This document shows, piece by piece, positions 7,505-17,080 of a stretch of 46,393 nt of DNA. The notes beneath the pieces are model-generated. The model was not told where the DNA came from. It made no database searches and saw only the letters and a program-made list of their open reading frames with translations. The DNA is from Roseovarius sp. (lineage in GTDB: Bacteria; Pseudomonadota; Alphaproteobacteria; Rhodobacterales; Rhodobacteraceae), in contig JARGOC010000031.1 in assembly GCA_029212365.1 (NCBI GenBank), positions 1 to 46,393 on the forward strand, written 5' to 3'. How positions within the stretch are numbered: position 1 is the stretch's first letter; the number at the start of each line of letters is the position of its first letter. Both the position numbers and the translations under genes were made by a program.

Positions 7505-8689
7505 ATGCTAACTTCAATCATCTCATTCGGGGTCATTCTCGCGTTTGCGCTCGTGATCCTTAGCGTCATCAAGTGGTGGAACCTTCCACTAACTGGCGTC
7601 ACGCCTGTGCCGCTTTTTACCTTCATCGCAATCTTGTTCACATCGGGTTTGGATGTCGGCCTGATCATGTTTCCGCTGGCGTTTGACTATCCACTTTACG
7701 CAGACACGGTGAGCGAACCCGCCTATGCATTCACCAACCCACTCGCACTTGAGTTTGGGTTTTGGGGCTTTTTGATCTGGGCGTTCTATTTCCTGACGAC
7801 GTTCTATTTCTGCGCGATTGAACCGCGCATCGGATTCTTCAATATCCCGGCAGTCAAACTTCTCAATAACATCGTGATCATAACCACATGCGCCTTCACC
7901 GGGGCGTTGTTCCTGATCTACATGCCTTATTACATTGCAGAAGTCGGCGATGGTGAGACCATTTTGCCAGTGTTTTACCTGATCTGTTTCCTCGTCATTT
8001 TGGTCGCTGCATTCAGCTCAACCGACTTGAAATTCGTGAAGGTTCTATCGGTCAGCTCTACGATCTTGTTCTTGCTGTTGATCCTCTACATGTTCTTGAA
8101 CGCAGGGATGGGCGTGGGTGATTTGGCATCGACATCCAGTAACATCGGCAGCTATTTCCTGAACCTTCACAAGTTCATCATTCCGCTGACGGACTATCAT
8201 GAATTCTATCTGTTTTGGTGGTTTGCATGGTCAATCATGATTGGGCAGTTTGTCAGCCGCTTTGTCGGAGGTCTAAAAACATGGCAACTGCTGGCTGCTT
8301 TGCTGGTCTTCCCATCCATCCCTTTGGCGCTGTGGTTTTCAGTTTTGTACTTCTACCACCTCAACGGGATCGGCACGGCTGGCTTGCCAAACTGGGCGAT
8401 GACAATCGTGGGGATCGTGTTTGTGATCAACTCGTTTGATTCACTCATCCGCCTCTACACTGACAACATGAACCTAACCACAGAGCGCTTTGGCACTGTG
8501 TCATACGTGCTCGCCAATACGATTGGCCTGTTTGTGCTGACACTGCTTTTCCAAAGCCAATGGCTGCAAATCCAATGGGTCGGCACAATTGTCATCGTCA
8601 TCTATCTATTGGCGCTGGCGTATATGTTCTTTGCCAAACGGGAAAAACTGTCCAACCTGGACGGCAATCCTAAGGTCGCGGCAGAATAA
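7505..8689 (+). CDS. Short, divergent BCCT-type transporter
   Basis: 394 residues with about ten membrane helices. FWWFAWSIMIGQFVSRF (237-253) resembles the WWxAWxxxxGxFxAR signature of betaine/choline/carnitine transporters, and the adjacent TDYHEFYLFWW fits the same helix. It is about 100 residues or more shorter than standard BCCT proteins, with a short N-terminus and no long tails. The start ATG at 7505 follows AGGGGGGAATA. A perfect 10-bp terminator hairpin follows at 8706. Its codon usage is richer in A/T than that of the neighbours. Uptake of a quaternary amine or sulfonium osmolyte is likely but the substrate is not determined. It is transcribed alone. Confidence 0.72.
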   Translation: MLTSIISFGVILAFALVILSVIKWWNLPLTGVTPVPLFTFIAILFTSGLDVGLIMFPLAFDYPLYADTVSEPAYAFTNPLALEFGFWGFLIWAFYFLTTFYFCAIEPRIGFFNIPAVKLLNNIVIITTCAFTGALFLIYMPYYIAEVGDGETILPVFYLICFLVILVAAFSSTDLKFVKVLSVSSTILFLLLILYMFLNAGMGVGDLASTSSNIGSYFLNLHKFIIPLTDYHEFYLFWWFAWSIMIGQFVSRFVGGLKTWQLLAALLVFPSIPLALWFSVLYFYHLNGIGTAGLPNWAMTIVGIVFVINSFDSLIRLYTDNMNLTTERFGTVSYVLANTIGLFVLTLLFQSQWLQIQWVGTIVIVIYLLALAYMFFAKREKLSNLDGNPKVAAE

Positions 8690-8705
8690 AGCCGTCAAAC
8701 AATAT

Positions 8706-8739
8706 GGACCTGCCCAGCAAGCGGGCAGGTCCACCAAAT
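8706..8739 (+). terminator. Terminator after the BCCT-like gene
   Basis: Perfect 10-bp stem GGACCTGCCC (8706-8715) / GGGCAGGTCC (8723-8732) with a 7-base loop, 16 bases after the stop codon. A short T run (GCGTTTTGG) follows a little downstream. Beyond it, up to pyrC at 8909, I see no gene. Confidence 0.7.
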
Positions 8740-8908
8740 GCGTTTTGGCGGGCAAATCAGGCTTTCACCATTGCCGGGTAAACCGAATTTAATGTTACGC
8801 GTAGCATCGCTCAAAATGACCGACACCTGACATTCCCCCCGCTCAAATGCTCCTTTTCTCCCCGACAACCCTCTGGCATGGCGCGCGATGATTGTGTAAG
8901 CCCCTCGC

Positions 8909-9946
8909 ATGAGCCAATCCCTGACCATCCGCCGCCCCGATGACTGGCACTTGCATCTGCGCGATGGCGCAATGTTGCGTGCTGTGTTGCCCGAAACCTC
9001 GCGTGATTTTGCCCGTGCGATCATCATGCCCAACCTCGTCCCGCCCGTGGTGACAGGGGCCGAGGCCGCCGCCTACCGAGACCGCATTTTGGCCGCCCTG
9101 CCCGCAGGCGATGCGTTCACGCCCCTGATGACCCTCTATCTGACCGAAGACACGGATGCGGATGATCTGGCTGCGGCCCATGCCTCGGGCCTGATCACCG
9201 CCGTCAAGCTGTACCCGGCAGGCGCCACCACCAATTCGGCCAGCGGCGTGCAGGATTTTGACCGAGTGCGCCCGGTGCTGGAGCGGATGGCCGAAATCGG
9301 CTGCCCCTTATGTGTGCACGGCGAGGTGACTGACCCCGCAGTAGACATTTTTGACCGCGAAGCCGTGTTCATCGAGCGTGTACTAGACCCGATCCGGCGC
9401 GCCACGCCCGGCCTGCGGGTGGTAATGGAACATATCACCACCTCAAACGGCGTTGATTATGTGCTTGCAGGTGATGACACGCTGGGGGCGACAATCACCA
9501 CGCATCATCTGGTGATCAACCGCAACCACATCCTGGTGGGGGGCATCAAACCGCACTACTATTGCCTGCCCGTTGCCAAACGCGAGGAACACCGCCTTGC
9601 CCTGCGCCGTGCGGCGACTTCAGGCAAGTCGCGCTTCTTTTTGGGCACCGACTCGGCACCACATACAGATGCATTGAAAGAAAACAGCTGCGGCTGTGCG
9701 GGGTGCTTCACGGCGACCAACACAATGTCCATTTTGGCCCAAGTGTTTGAACAGGACAACGCGCTGGACCAGCTGGAGGCCTTCACCTCGCTCAATGGCC
9801 CTGCATTTTATGGCCTGCCCGCCAATGACGCCATGATCACCCTCACCAAAGGCGCGCCCGCCGATTACCCCAGCAAACTCGACACCACGGATGGCCCCGT
9901 CACCCTGTTTGACCCCGGCTATGCGCTGCATTGGCGCGCAAGCTGA
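8909..9946 (+). CDS. pyrC: Dihydroorotase (class II, PyrC)
   Basis: 345 residues, the usual length of the E. coli-type homodimeric dihydroorotase. It has the Zn-binding HLH near the start (H14 and H16 in [10 protein letters not shown]), the site of the carboxylated lysine in [14 protein letters not shown], and VMEHITT and HHL histidine motifs further on. The protein makes dihydroorotate from carbamoyl-aspartate in pyrimidine synthesis. pyrE follows after 77 bp on the same strand and the two probably form one unit, although a repeat element lies between them. The start [16 protein letters not shown] fits the family. Confidence 0.97.
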   Translation: MSQSLTIRRPDDWHLHLRDGAMLRAVLPETSRDFARAIIMPNLVPPVVTGAEAAAYRDRILAALPAGDAFTPLMTLYLTEDTDADDLAAAHASGLITAVKLYPAGATTNSASGVQDFDRVRPVLERMAEIGCPLCVHGEVTDPAVDIFDREAVFIERVLDPIRRATPGLRVVMEHITTSNGVDYVLAGDDTLGATITTHHLVINRNHILVGGIKPHYYCLPVAKREEHRLALRRAATSGKSRFFLGTDSAPHTDALKENSCGCAGCFTATNTMSILAQVFEQDNALDQLEAFTSLNGPAFYGLPANDAMITLTKGAPADYPSKLDTTDGPVTLFDPGYALHWRAS

Positions 9947-9981
9947 CCATCTTCTTGCTATAAATATCCCCACCGGAGGCC
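9947..9981. repeat. Intergenic repeat copy 2 (pyrC/pyrE gap)
   Basis: It begins at the base after the pyrC stop. CCATCTTCTTGCTATAAAT then ATCCCCACCGGAGGCC is the reverse complement of the 4719-4746 copy, extended by the CCGGAGGC end also seen at 37726-37736 and 43796-43804. It fills almost half of the pyrC-pyrE gap. Confidence 0.65.
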
Positions 9982-10023
9982 TAAATCTCTTCTGGTAAAC
10001 GCCCCGCCACAAGGACAAACCGC

Positions 10024-10701
10024 ATGATCCCCACATCCTTCCCCCCGCGCGAGGAAATCGCCCGCCTGAGCGCCCGCATGCTGTTGGAAATCCAGGCTGT
10101 GCATTTCAACGCCGCCGAGCCATTCACCCTGGCGTCCGGTCTGCCCTCGCCCACATATATCGACTGTCGCAAGCTGATCAGCTATCCGCGCATTCGCTCC
10201 ACCTTGATGGATTTTCTGAGTGTCACCGTGATGCGTGATGCCGGATTTGAGGCATTTGACAATATCGCTGGTGGCGAAACGGCAGGCATCCCCTTTGCCG
10301 CATTGGTCGCCGAGCGCATGGCCCTGCCGATGACCTATGTGCGCAAAAAACCCAAAGGGTACGGGCGCAACGCCCGCATTGAGGGCGCAATGTCCGAGGG
10401 CGAACGTGTGCTGCTGGTCGAAGATCTGACCACCGATGGCGGCTCCAAGCTCAGCTTTGTGGATGCCATCCGCGAGACCGGCGCCACCTGCGGTCATACG
10501 GCTGTGATCTTCTACTATGGTATCTTTCCGGAAACGGAAAAGACCCTCGGCGATCATGGCATCACCCTGCATCACCTGTGCACATGGTGGGATGTTTTGG
10601 CCGAAGCCCGCGCGCAAGGCAGCTTTGATGCCGCCACCCTGGACGGGGTCGAGGCCTTCCTGAAGGATCCGCGTAAGTGGCAGGAAGAGAACAAGAAATA
10701 A
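10024..10701 (+). CDS. pyrE: Orotate phosphoribosyltransferase
   Basis: 225 residues. The PRPP-binding motif [13 protein letters not shown] lies in the middle, with the family's [19 protein letters not shown] lysine-rich stretch just before it. The enzyme turns orotate and PRPP into OMP, two steps after PyrC in the same pathway. The start [21 protein letters not shown] fits alphaproteobacterial PyrE. The stop codon sits in the loop of an imperfectly placed inverted repeat GAACAAG/CTTGTTC (10689-10709), which may act as a weak terminator. Confidence 0.96.
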   Translation: MIPTSFPPREEIARLSARMLLEIQAVHFNAAEPFTLASGLPSPTYIDCRKLISYPRIRSTLMDFLSVTVMRDAGFEAFDNIAGGETAGIPFAALVAERMALPMTYVRKKPKGYGRNARIEGAMSEGERVLLVEDLTTDGGSKLSFVDAIRETGATCGHTAVIFYYGIFPETEKTLGDHGITLHHLCTWWDVLAEARAQGSFDAATLDGVEAFLKDPRKWQEENKK

Positions 10702-10815
10702 ACTTGTTCACAAAGACCGGTGGAGAAGGCCCGCGCGAATCGAAGCACCGCACCACACTTGGTGTTTTTGCCCGGGTCTGCTACTGTATCTGCGGGCACC
10801 TCTTGTGCAAACGAG

Positions 10816-10824
10816 TTATCCACC
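10816..10824 (+). promoter_or_regulatory. DnaA-box-like site upstream of dnaB
   Basis: TTATCCACC matches the DnaA box TTATNCACA at 8 of 9 positions. It lies in the 232-bp gap between pyrE and dnaB, which otherwise holds no gene. A single site of this quality can occur by chance. Confidence 0.2.
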
Positions 10825-10933
10825 GGTTTATCCCGGCCAAAGTCCACAGTTTTATGCAGATGGATTTTGCACACCACTTCCCCTAAAACACATGGGCAGT
10901 GCAGAAACATAAAAACAAAAAAACGGGGCAGAT

Positions 10934-12427
10934 GTGAACGAGATCAGTACCTTTAACGCCACTGGCACCGATGCCACTGACGCCGAACCCATGCCGCATT
11001 CCATTGAGGCTGAACAACAGCTTCTGGGGGCGATCCTGACTAACAATGATGTCTATGACCGGGTCGCGGCCATCATCGGTCCGCAGCATTTTTATGACCC
11101 CGTACATTCGCGCATATTTGATGTGGCCTCAGCCCGTATCGCCAAAAACAATCTCGCCTCTCCGGTGACGCTCAAGGCGTTTCTGGAAGAAGACGAAGGC
11201 CTCAAGGAACTGGGCGGCCCCGCCTATCTGGCGCGCCTTGCGGGCGCTGCCATCAGCTCGTTTGCGGTGCGGGATTACGCCCAGATGATCTATGACATGG
11301 CCATCCGTCGTGAGCTCATCGGCCTGGGGCATGACATCGTTGGCAAAGCCCAGCGTGCCGATGTGGATCTGGAACCAAAGGACCAGATTGTTGAGGCAGA
11401 GCAACAGCTCTACAAACTCTCAGAGCAAGGCACATCAGAAAGCGGTTTTCAAAGCTTTCTCAAAGCCGTAACCGACGCAGTTAATGTGGCAAATGCCGCC
11501 TATCAGCGTGATGGCGGCCTGTCGGGCGTGTCCACTGGCCTGATCGACATGGATCAGATGTTGGGCGGCTTGCACAAATCAGATCTGCTGATCCTTGCCG
11601 GGCGCCCGTCGATGGGCAAGACCTCTCTGGCGACCAATATCGCGTTCAACGTGGCCAAGGCCTATAAAAAGGGCAAACTGCCCAACGGTCAGGACGGCAC
11701 CACCGATGGCGGTGTTGTGGGGTTCTACTCGCTTGAAATGAGCGCCGAACAGCTTGCCGCGCGCATCCTGTCAGAAGCGGCTGAAATCCCCAGCCAGAAA
11801 ATCCGCTCGGGTGATATGGAAGAAACCGAGTTTCGCCGCTTTGTCGATGCGGCCAAGACGCTTGAATCCTGTCCTTTGTTTATTGATGACACGCCTGCCC
11901 TGCCCATTTCCCAGCTGGCCGCCCGCGCGCGCCGCCTGAAACGGATGCATGGGCTGGATGTGCTGATCATCGACTATTTGCAACTGGTGCGTGGCACCGG
12001 GCGGACAGAAAACCGCGTGAACGAAATTTCCGAGATCACCATGGGCCTCAAGGCCATTGCCAAAGAGCTGGATATCCCGGTGATTGCCCTGTCGCAGCTG
12101 TCGCGCCAGGTTGAAAGCCGCGAGGATAAACGCCCGCAGCTTTCCGACCTGCGTGAATCCGGCTCGATCGAACAAGACGCCGATGTGGTCATGTTCGTGT
12201 TCCGAGAAGAATATTATGTCGAGCGTGAAAAGCCATCGGACGAAAAACTGGATGAGATTGCCGCCTGGCAAGACCGCATGGGCAACCTGCACGGCAAGGC
12301 CGAAGTGATCATCGGCAAGCAACGCCACGGCCCTATCGGCACGATCGAACTCAGCTTTGAAGGTCAGTTCACGCGCTTTGGCAACCTCGTCAAGAAATGG
12401 CAACAAGGCGGCGATCAGGAATTTTGA
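10934..12427 (+). CDS. dnaB: Replicative DNA helicase DnaB
   Basis: 497 residues. The N-terminal primase-binding domain starts PHSIEAEQQLLGAILTNND. The C-terminal RecA-like motor has Walker A GRPSMGKTS, Walker B VLIIDYLQL and the QLSRQVESR and LRESGSIEQDAD motifs. The start is a GTG at 10934 (codons GTG AAC GAG), and the residues from PMPHSIEAEQ on match alphaproteobacterial DnaB. It unwinds DNA ahead of the replication fork as a hexamer. A good intrinsic terminator follows at 12485. No intein or insertion is seen. Confidence 0.97.
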   Translation: MNEISTFNATGTDATDAEPMPHSIEAEQQLLGAILTNNDVYDRVAAIIGPQHFYDPVHSRIFDVASARIAKNNLASPVTLKAFLEEDEGLKELGGPAYLARLAGAAISSFAVRDYAQMIYDMAIRRELIGLGHDIVGKAQRADVDLEPKDQIVEAEQQLYKLSEQGTSESGFQSFLKAVTDAVNVANAAYQRDGGLSGVSTGLIDMDQMLGGLHKSDLLILAGRPSMGKTSLATNIAFNVAKAYKKGKLPNGQDGTTDGGVVGFYSLEMSAEQLAARILSEAAEIPSQKIRSGDMEETEFRRFVDAAKTLESCPLFIDDTPALPISQLAARARRLKRMHGLDVLIIDYLQLVRGTGRTENRVNEISEITMGLKAIAKELDIPVIALSQLSRQVESREDKRPQLSDLRESGSIEQDADVVMFVFREEYYVEREKPSDEKLDEIAAWQDRMGNLHGKAEVIIGKQRHGPIGTIELSFEGQFTRFGNLVKKWQQGGDQEF

Positions 12428-12484
12428 CCACCACCGATCCCTGAGGTTTCCTCAATGAACCGCCCGACTTTATAAATCAGACAC

Positions 12485-12513
12485 GCGGGCTGGACCTCAG
12501 CCCGCCTTCTTTC
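12485..12513 (+). terminator. Terminator after dnaB
   Basis: Perfect 8-bp stem GCGGGCTG (12485-12492) / CAGCCCGC (12498-12505), 5-base loop, followed by CTTCTTT. It lies in the 213-bp gap between dnaB and alr; no gene is seen in the rest of the gap. Confidence 0.75.
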
Positions 12514-12640
12514 GCTCGCTGAATGAGCCCTGCCCTCCACGCCACACTCCCAATCCAACACGCGACCAGTTCGCAACCTGCACCCCCGCCCGAGCGTTTC
12601 CCCCTTGACCCTTGCGCCCAGCCTGTCAAAACCAGAGCCT

Positions 12641-13678
12641 ATGAGCACCGCAACCCTCACCGTTGATCTTGATGCGATCACCGCCAATTGGCGCAGCCTG
12701 AATGCTATGACGCGCTCGGAAACCGGCGCTGTGGTTAAGGCCGATGCCTATGGTTTGGGGGCCACGCGTGTGGGGCGCGCGCTTGTACATGCCGGGGTGC
12801 GCAGCTTTTTCGTGGCCGTCGCCGAAGAAGGTGCCGCCCTGCGTCAGGCCTTGGGGCCGGCGCCCGCGATCTATATCTTTTCGGGCCATATGCCGGGTGA
12901 CACGGATATGATCGGTGATCTGGATCTCATCCCGATGATCAACTCACTGGAACAAATGATTCGCCAGATTGAGGCCCTGCCCGGCCATCCCTTTGGCCTG
13001 CAACTTGATACCGGCATGAACCGTCTGGGGATGGAGCCCAATGAATGGGCCGCCCTGCGTGACATTGCCTTGGGTCAGGCCCCGCGCCTGATCATGAGCC
13101 ACCTTGCCTGTGCCGACGAGCCGGATCACCCGATGAACGCCCAGCAATTGCAAACCTTCCTTGATATGACTGCAGGGATCAACGCCCCCCGTAGCCTGTC
13201 CAATACTGGCGGCGTTTTGCTGGGCGAGGACTATCATTTTGAGATGACCCGCCCTGGCATTGGCCTTTATGGCGGGTTGCCCTTTGAGCACGCCCACCCC
13301 GTGGCCGCCATTGAGGTGCCCGTGATCCAGTGCCGCACTATTGAGCCGGGCGAAAGCGTGGGCTACTCCCAAACTTTCATCACTGATGAGCCACGCCGCA
13401 TTGCCACCATTTCCGCCGGTTACGCTGATGGTATAATCCGTGCCTTGGGGCCACAGATGCACGCCTTTGCAGATGATGTGGCCTGCCCGCTGGCTGGGCG
13501 TATTTCAATGGATTTGATCGGCGTGGACATCACAGCACTGAAATCAGACCCCAAAACACTTGATCTGCTGGGACCACAGCAAACCATTGATATGCTTGCC
13601 GATATGGCGGGTACGATTGGCTATGAAATCCTCACCTCACTGGGCGCACGCTATGCCCGGCGCTATGTAGGCGGATGA
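12641..13678 (+). CDS. alr: Alanine racemase
   Basis: 345 residues. PLP lysine K33 in [12 protein letters not shown], the second catalytic tyrosine in [10 protein letters not shown], and the terminal barrel motifs [11 protein letters not shown] and LGARYARRY. It makes D-alanine for peptidoglycan. I chose the ATG at 12641 ([13 protein letters not shown]), where the family begins; a frame-matched TTG at 12605 is upstream. The stop overlaps the start of the mlaE-like gene (ATGA), so expression is coupled to the lipid transporter. Confidence 0.95.
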   Translation: MSTATLTVDLDAITANWRSLNAMTRSETGAVVKADAYGLGATRVGRALVHAGVRSFFVAVAEEGAALRQALGPAPAIYIFSGHMPGDTDMIGDLDLIPMINSLEQMIRQIEALPGHPFGLQLDTGMNRLGMEPNEWAALRDIALGQAPRLIMSHLACADEPDHPMNAQQLQTFLDMTAGINAPRSLSNTGGVLLGEDYHFEMTRPGIGLYGGLPFEHAHPVAAIEVPVIQCRTIEPGESVGYSQTFITDEPRRIATISAGYADGIIRALGPQMHAFADDVACPLAGRISMDLIGVDITALKSDPKTLDLLGPQQTIDMLADMAGTIGYEILTSLGARYARRYVGG

Positions 13679-14460
13679 GCATGATCACATCATTCCTTGC
13701 CGTTATCGGGCGCAATGTGCTGGCGGCTTTGGCCATGCTGGGGCGGATATCGCTGTTTGGTATGCGCAGCTTTAGCCACATGTTCCGCCCGCCGTTCTAC
13801 CCGCGCGAGCTGGCCTCGGCTCTCTTGCAAATCGGCTGGCTGTCCCTGCCTGTCGTTGGCCTGACTGCAGTATTCACGGGCGGCGCTTTGGCGTTGCAAA
13901 TCTATTCCGGCGGGGCGCGCTTCAATGCCGAGGCCGTGGTGCCACAGATCGTTGCCATCGGTATTGTGCGTGAACTTGGCCCGGTGCTGGTGGGGCTGAT
14001 GATCGCGGCGCGTGTGACCTCGTCCATTGCGGCCGAAATCGCCACAATGAAAGTCACCGAACAGATCGACGCCCTTGTCACCCTGTCGACAAACCCGATG
14101 AAATATCTGGTGGTGCCACGCGTGCTGGCGGCCTTGTTGACGGTGCCATTGCTGGTCTCCATCGGGGATATTATTGGCATTGCTGGTGGCTATACCGTCG
14201 CAGTTGAATCCCTGGGCTTCAATGCGGCCACCTATCTGCACAACACAATCAACTTCCTAGAGACCCGTGACATCGTGTCGTCCCTTGTCAAAGGCGCAGC
14301 CTTTGGGGTGATCGCCGCCGTCATGGGCTGCTATTACGGCATGCACTCGGGGCGCGGCGCACAGGGTGTGGGCGGCGCCACCAAGGGCTCGGTTCAGGCG
14401 GCAGCCATATTGATTCTGGCGGCGAACTTCGTGCTGACGGGGGTGTTTTTCTCACTATGA
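13675..14460 (+). CDS. mlaE: MlaE-type lipid ABC transporter permease
   Basis: 261 residues, five to six membrane helices, with the MlaE family core: [56 protein letters not shown] in that order, and a C-terminal [16 protein letters not shown]. It is the permease of a phospholipid transporter that moves lipid between the inner and outer membranes. It overlaps alr and the ATPase gene by 4 bp each. An in-frame ATG at 13681 is an alternative start. No MlaD (MCE) gene is adjacent, so the substrate-binding part must be elsewhere. Confidence 0.92.
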   Translation: MSMITSFLAVIGRNVLAALAMLGRISLFGMRSFSHMFRPPFYPRELASALLQIGWLSLPVVGLTAVFTGGALALQIYSGGARFNAEAVVPQIVAIGIVRELGPVLVGLMIAARVTSSIAAEIATMKVTEQIDALVTLSTNPMKYLVVPRVLAALLTVPLLVSIGDIIGIAGGYTVAVESLGFNAATYLHNTINFLETRDIVSSLVKGAAFGVIAAVMGCYYGMHSGRGAQGVGGATKGSVQAAAILILAANFVLTGVFFSL

Positions 14461-15203
14461 TCGAGCTTAATAACGTCCACAAAGCCTTTGGAAACAATAA
14501 GGTCTTGCAAGGTGTAAACCTGACCATCGCCTCGGGCACATCTATGGTCATCATTGGCGGCTCGGGCACCGGCAAATCGGTGGCATTGAAGTGTATCCTT
14601 GGGCTGATCCAGCCCGACAGCGGCATGATCACATTGGATGGTCAGGACGTCACCAAGGGCGACCGCGATGCGTTTTTGGCCCGTTTTGGCATGTTGTTTC
14701 AAGGCGGTGCCTTGTTTGACAGCCTGCCGGTCTGGCAAAATGTCGCCTTTCGCCTGTTGCGCGGCTCTCTGGCCCGGCCCCGCGATGAGGCCCGCGAGAT
14801 CGCCATCGAAAAGCTGCGCCGCGTGGGTCTGAAGCCTGAACAAGCCGATAAATTCCCCGCCGAACTGTCGGGGGGCATGCAAAAGCGCGTGGGCCTTGCG
14901 CGCGCCATCTGCGCCGAGCCTGAGATCATCTTCTTTGACGAACCCACCACCGGCCTTGATCCTATTATGGCTGGTGTTATCAATGACTTGATCCGTGAAA
15001 TTGTTGTGGAAATGGGCGCAACCGCAATGACCATCACCCATGATATGACCTCGGTTCGCGCCATCGCTGACAACGTTGCAATGCTGCATGACGGCGTGAT
15101 CCAATGGACCGGGCCGGTGGCAGATATGGACGCCTCGGATGATCCCTATTTGGAACAGTTCATTCACGGCAGGGCTGAGGGGCCGATTGAATCGGTGCGC
15201 TAA
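14457..15203 (+). CDS. mlaF: MlaF-type ABC transporter ATP-binding protein
   Basis: 248 residues. Walker A GGSGTGKSV near 37, Q-loop FQGG, signature LSGGMQKRVGLARA, Walker B IIFFDEPTTGLDP, switch histidine in ITHDM. This is the MlaF/Ttg2A type, which pairs with MlaE; the AGxxNDLIRE stretch after Walker B is usual for it. The ATG overlaps the mlaE stop by 4 bp. It powers lipid transport across the envelope. Confidence 0.93.
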   Translation: MIELNNVHKAFGNNKVLQGVNLTIASGTSMVIIGGSGTGKSVALKCILGLIQPDSGMITLDGQDVTKGDRDAFLARFGMLFQGGALFDSLPVWQNVAFRLLRGSLARPRDEAREIAIEKLRRVGLKPEQADKFPAELSGGMQKRVGLARAICAEPEIIFFDEPTTGLDPIMAGVINDLIREIVVEMGATAMTITHDMTSVRAIADNVAMLHDGVIQWTGPVADMDASDDPYLEQFIHGRAEGPIESVR

Positions 15204-15295
15204 ACGGCGCTCCCTCCTGAGGTCAGGCCTGCGCCTTGCCCTACGCCCTGTCAGCCTCTCGCTGAAGGGGGCCAAAAACAAACGGATGTGACCCA

Positions 15296-15766
15296 ATGTT
15301 GCGCTATGCCAATCTTGCCCTTCTGGTGCTGTTTCCCATCGCATGGTTTGCGCCTTTGATGCGCGCAGGGCTGTTGCCACTGTTTGGACTATCAGAGATC
15401 AGTGTCATCTCTGGCCTGCAAAGCCTGTGGGGGACAGATGTGTTTCTGGCCTTGCTTGTCACTTTCTTTGCGCTGTTTGCGCCCTATATGAAGACCCTCG
15501 GCCTGGCGCTGATCCACTTTGGCATGATGCGCCGCAAAACTTTGCCTGTGCTGCAAATCCTCGGCAAGCTGGCCATGGCCGACATTTTCCTGATCGCGCT
15601 TTACATCACGCTGACCAAAGGCATCGGTGTGGGCAAGATTGAGACCGCTTGGGGCCTTTATATGTTCACCGCCTGCATCATCGCATCCATCGTGATTGGC
15701 TACCTGACCGAGAAATCATCGAAAAACAGCAAGAGTGTTTCCGAAAGTGAAACAATCACAGGTTAA
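15296..15766 (+). CDS. One-module PqiA-like membrane protein
   Basis: 156 residues, four membrane helices; the pattern from MKTLGLALIHFGMMRRKTLPVLQILGKLAMADIFLIALYI matches the PqiA domain. E. coli PqiA has two such modules plus cysteine-rich segments; here there is only one module and no zinc-like cysteines. PqiA proteins work with MCE-domain proteins in lipid transport. The position 92 bp after mlaF on the same strand fits a shared envelope-lipid role, which is an inference. Confidence 0.8.
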   Translation: MLRYANLALLVLFPIAWFAPLMRAGLLPLFGLSEISVISGLQSLWGTDVFLALLVTFFALFAPYMKTLGLALIHFGMMRRKTLPVLQILGKLAMADIFLIALYITLTKGIGVGKIETAWGLYMFTACIIASIVIGYLTEKSSKNSKSVSESETITG

Positions 15767-15821
15767 CCAAGCGTGAAAAATCACACTTGACCGTGATTTA
15801 TTGAAATTCCCCTTCGCTTGG
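15767..15821. other. Nested inverted repeats behind the PqiA-like gene
   Basis: Outer arms CCAAGCG (15767-15773) and CGCTTGG (15815-15821) enclose inner arms AAATCAC (15778-15784) and GTGATTT (15793-15799). It starts at the base after the stop codon. It could be a folded transcript end or an operator for the next gene; there is no long T run. Confidence 0.4.
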
Positions 15822-15885
15822 CGCGATATATCGGCATAAACTTGCTTATCGATATTGGTTTTGTTTGCTTTCTGGGGGGAAAGTC

Positions 15886-16650
15886 ATGACCGGGCAGTTA
15901 CGCTCACTCCTTTTTCTAGGTCAATTCCTGATGCAGCGGCTGGCTGTCGCGCTGATAGCTGTGGCCGCTTTGGCGCTGCTGACGGTTACTGTGATGGCTG
16001 CCTTTGGCTATGCACCCTGGCTGGAATTTTCCGTCACCTTTGGCGGAGTGGTCTATGATCAGGCCGGTATGATCGCCCAAATCGGCATCACGGTTCTGGC
16101 CGTGCTCATGTGTTTTTACCTGCCCTCCAACACGCGCATTATGCGGCTGGAGAACTCGCATCGCAGATTCGAGCTGGGCATGCAGGACGTGGCCCGCGCC
16201 TATGCCATTGCCCATTCCGCTGACCGTGACAACCTGTTCACCCTCACCTCAGAATTTGATGCCGTGCGTGAACGGCTGGCCTATTTGCGTGAACACCCTG
16301 AGTTGGAAAGCTTGGAACCTGCCCTGTTGGAAATGGCGGCACAGATGTCGCATATCAGCCGCGAGTTGGCCGATGTTTACGCCACCGAGAAGGTTGAGCG
16401 CGCGCGCACCTTCCTGAAACAACGTCAGGAAGAAGTGGCACAATTCAACCTGCGTCTGGACAATGCCAAGCAGCTGACCTCTGAGATGAAACACTGGGTG
16501 CACGATGTCGAGCTGGAAGAAAGCGTAGCCGCCAGCCAATTGCAACGCCTTCAGGACGAGTTGCGTGACATCATGCCAGAGCTGGGCCACGAAGAAATCC
16601 TGCGCGCCGATGGCACAGTCATCGACATGACCAAAAAAGCGGCTGAATAA
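15886..16650 (+). CDS. Membrane-anchored coiled-coil protein, unknown function
   Basis: 254 residues. Two hydrophobic segments (about 17-45 and 62-83) are followed by a long charged helical part (about 92-240) rich in Glu, Arg, Leu and Gln that looks like a coiled coil. As I recall, homologues in Rhodobacteraceae are often named DNA repair protein, but no nuclease, helicase or DNA-binding motif is visible. Start ATG at 15886 after GGGGGGAAAGTC, an excellent ribosome-binding site; an upstream in-frame start at 15865 lacks one. The next gene starts 6 bp after its stop. The lipid-transport genes upstream suggest an envelope role, but this is only a guess from position. Confidence 0.8.
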   Translation: MTGQLRSLLFLGQFLMQRLAVALIAVAALALLTVTVMAAFGYAPWLEFSVTFGGVVYDQAGMIAQIGITVLAVLMCFYLPSNTRIMRLENSHRRFELGMQDVARAYAIAHSADRDNLFTLTSEFDAVRERLAYLREHPELESLEPALLEMAAQMSHISRELADVYATEKVERARTFLKQRQEEVAQFNLRLDNAKQLTSEMKHWVHDVELEESVAASQLQRLQDELRDIMPELGHEEILRADGTVIDMTKKAAE

Positions 16651-16656
16651 CACCAC

Positions 16657-16998
16657 ATGACATTTCTGGATCCGCTCCTTGCTGACGGTATCCCGCTCTG
16701 GCTGATTTTTGCGCTGCTATTTGCCTCCATCGCGTTTCTCGCACTTGCGCTGGCACAGGCCATTCGCGCCCTGCGTCGCCCCGGCCTGCCCGGCCTGCTT
16801 TATGCCGCGCAAATCATCCTCGGGTTCTGGGCCATTATTCTGGGGGGCCTCCTGCCCTGGACCGCGCCGATTGTGGCCATGGCAAGCCTCTGGGTCACCT
16901 GGAAGCTGCGCCGTGAAGACCCTGACAGCACCTGGTTGCCCACGCTTTCAGGCCTCCTCACGGTGGCGATGTGCCTTGGGGTGATGGGGCTGGCCTGA
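16657..16998 (+). CDS. Small hypothetical membrane protein
   Basis: 113 residues with three predicted membrane helices (about 14-36, 45-66, 68-82 and a last hydrophobic end segment from 97). There is a basic patch QAIRALRRPG between helices, and KLRREDPDS in the next loop. I do not recognise a family. It follows the coiled-coil membrane protein by 6 bp and is likely in one operon with it. Confidence 0.65.
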   Translation: MTFLDPLLADGIPLWLIFALLFASIAFLALALAQAIRALRRPGLPGLLYAAQIILGFWAIILGGLLPWTAPIVAMASLWVTWKLRREDPDSTWLPTLSGLLTVAMCLGVMGLA

Positions 16999-17080
16999 AA
17001 CGGGCCAACACACACACCGTGCATCCTCGCGCGTCAAAGACTATAACCTCAGGAAACGAATCCAAAGAGCCGAGCAGCCA

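Noticed and set aside
15886..16650. DNA repair protein as function
   Set aside because: Two membrane helices and a coiled coil are all that can be seen; no nucleic-acid enzyme motif.
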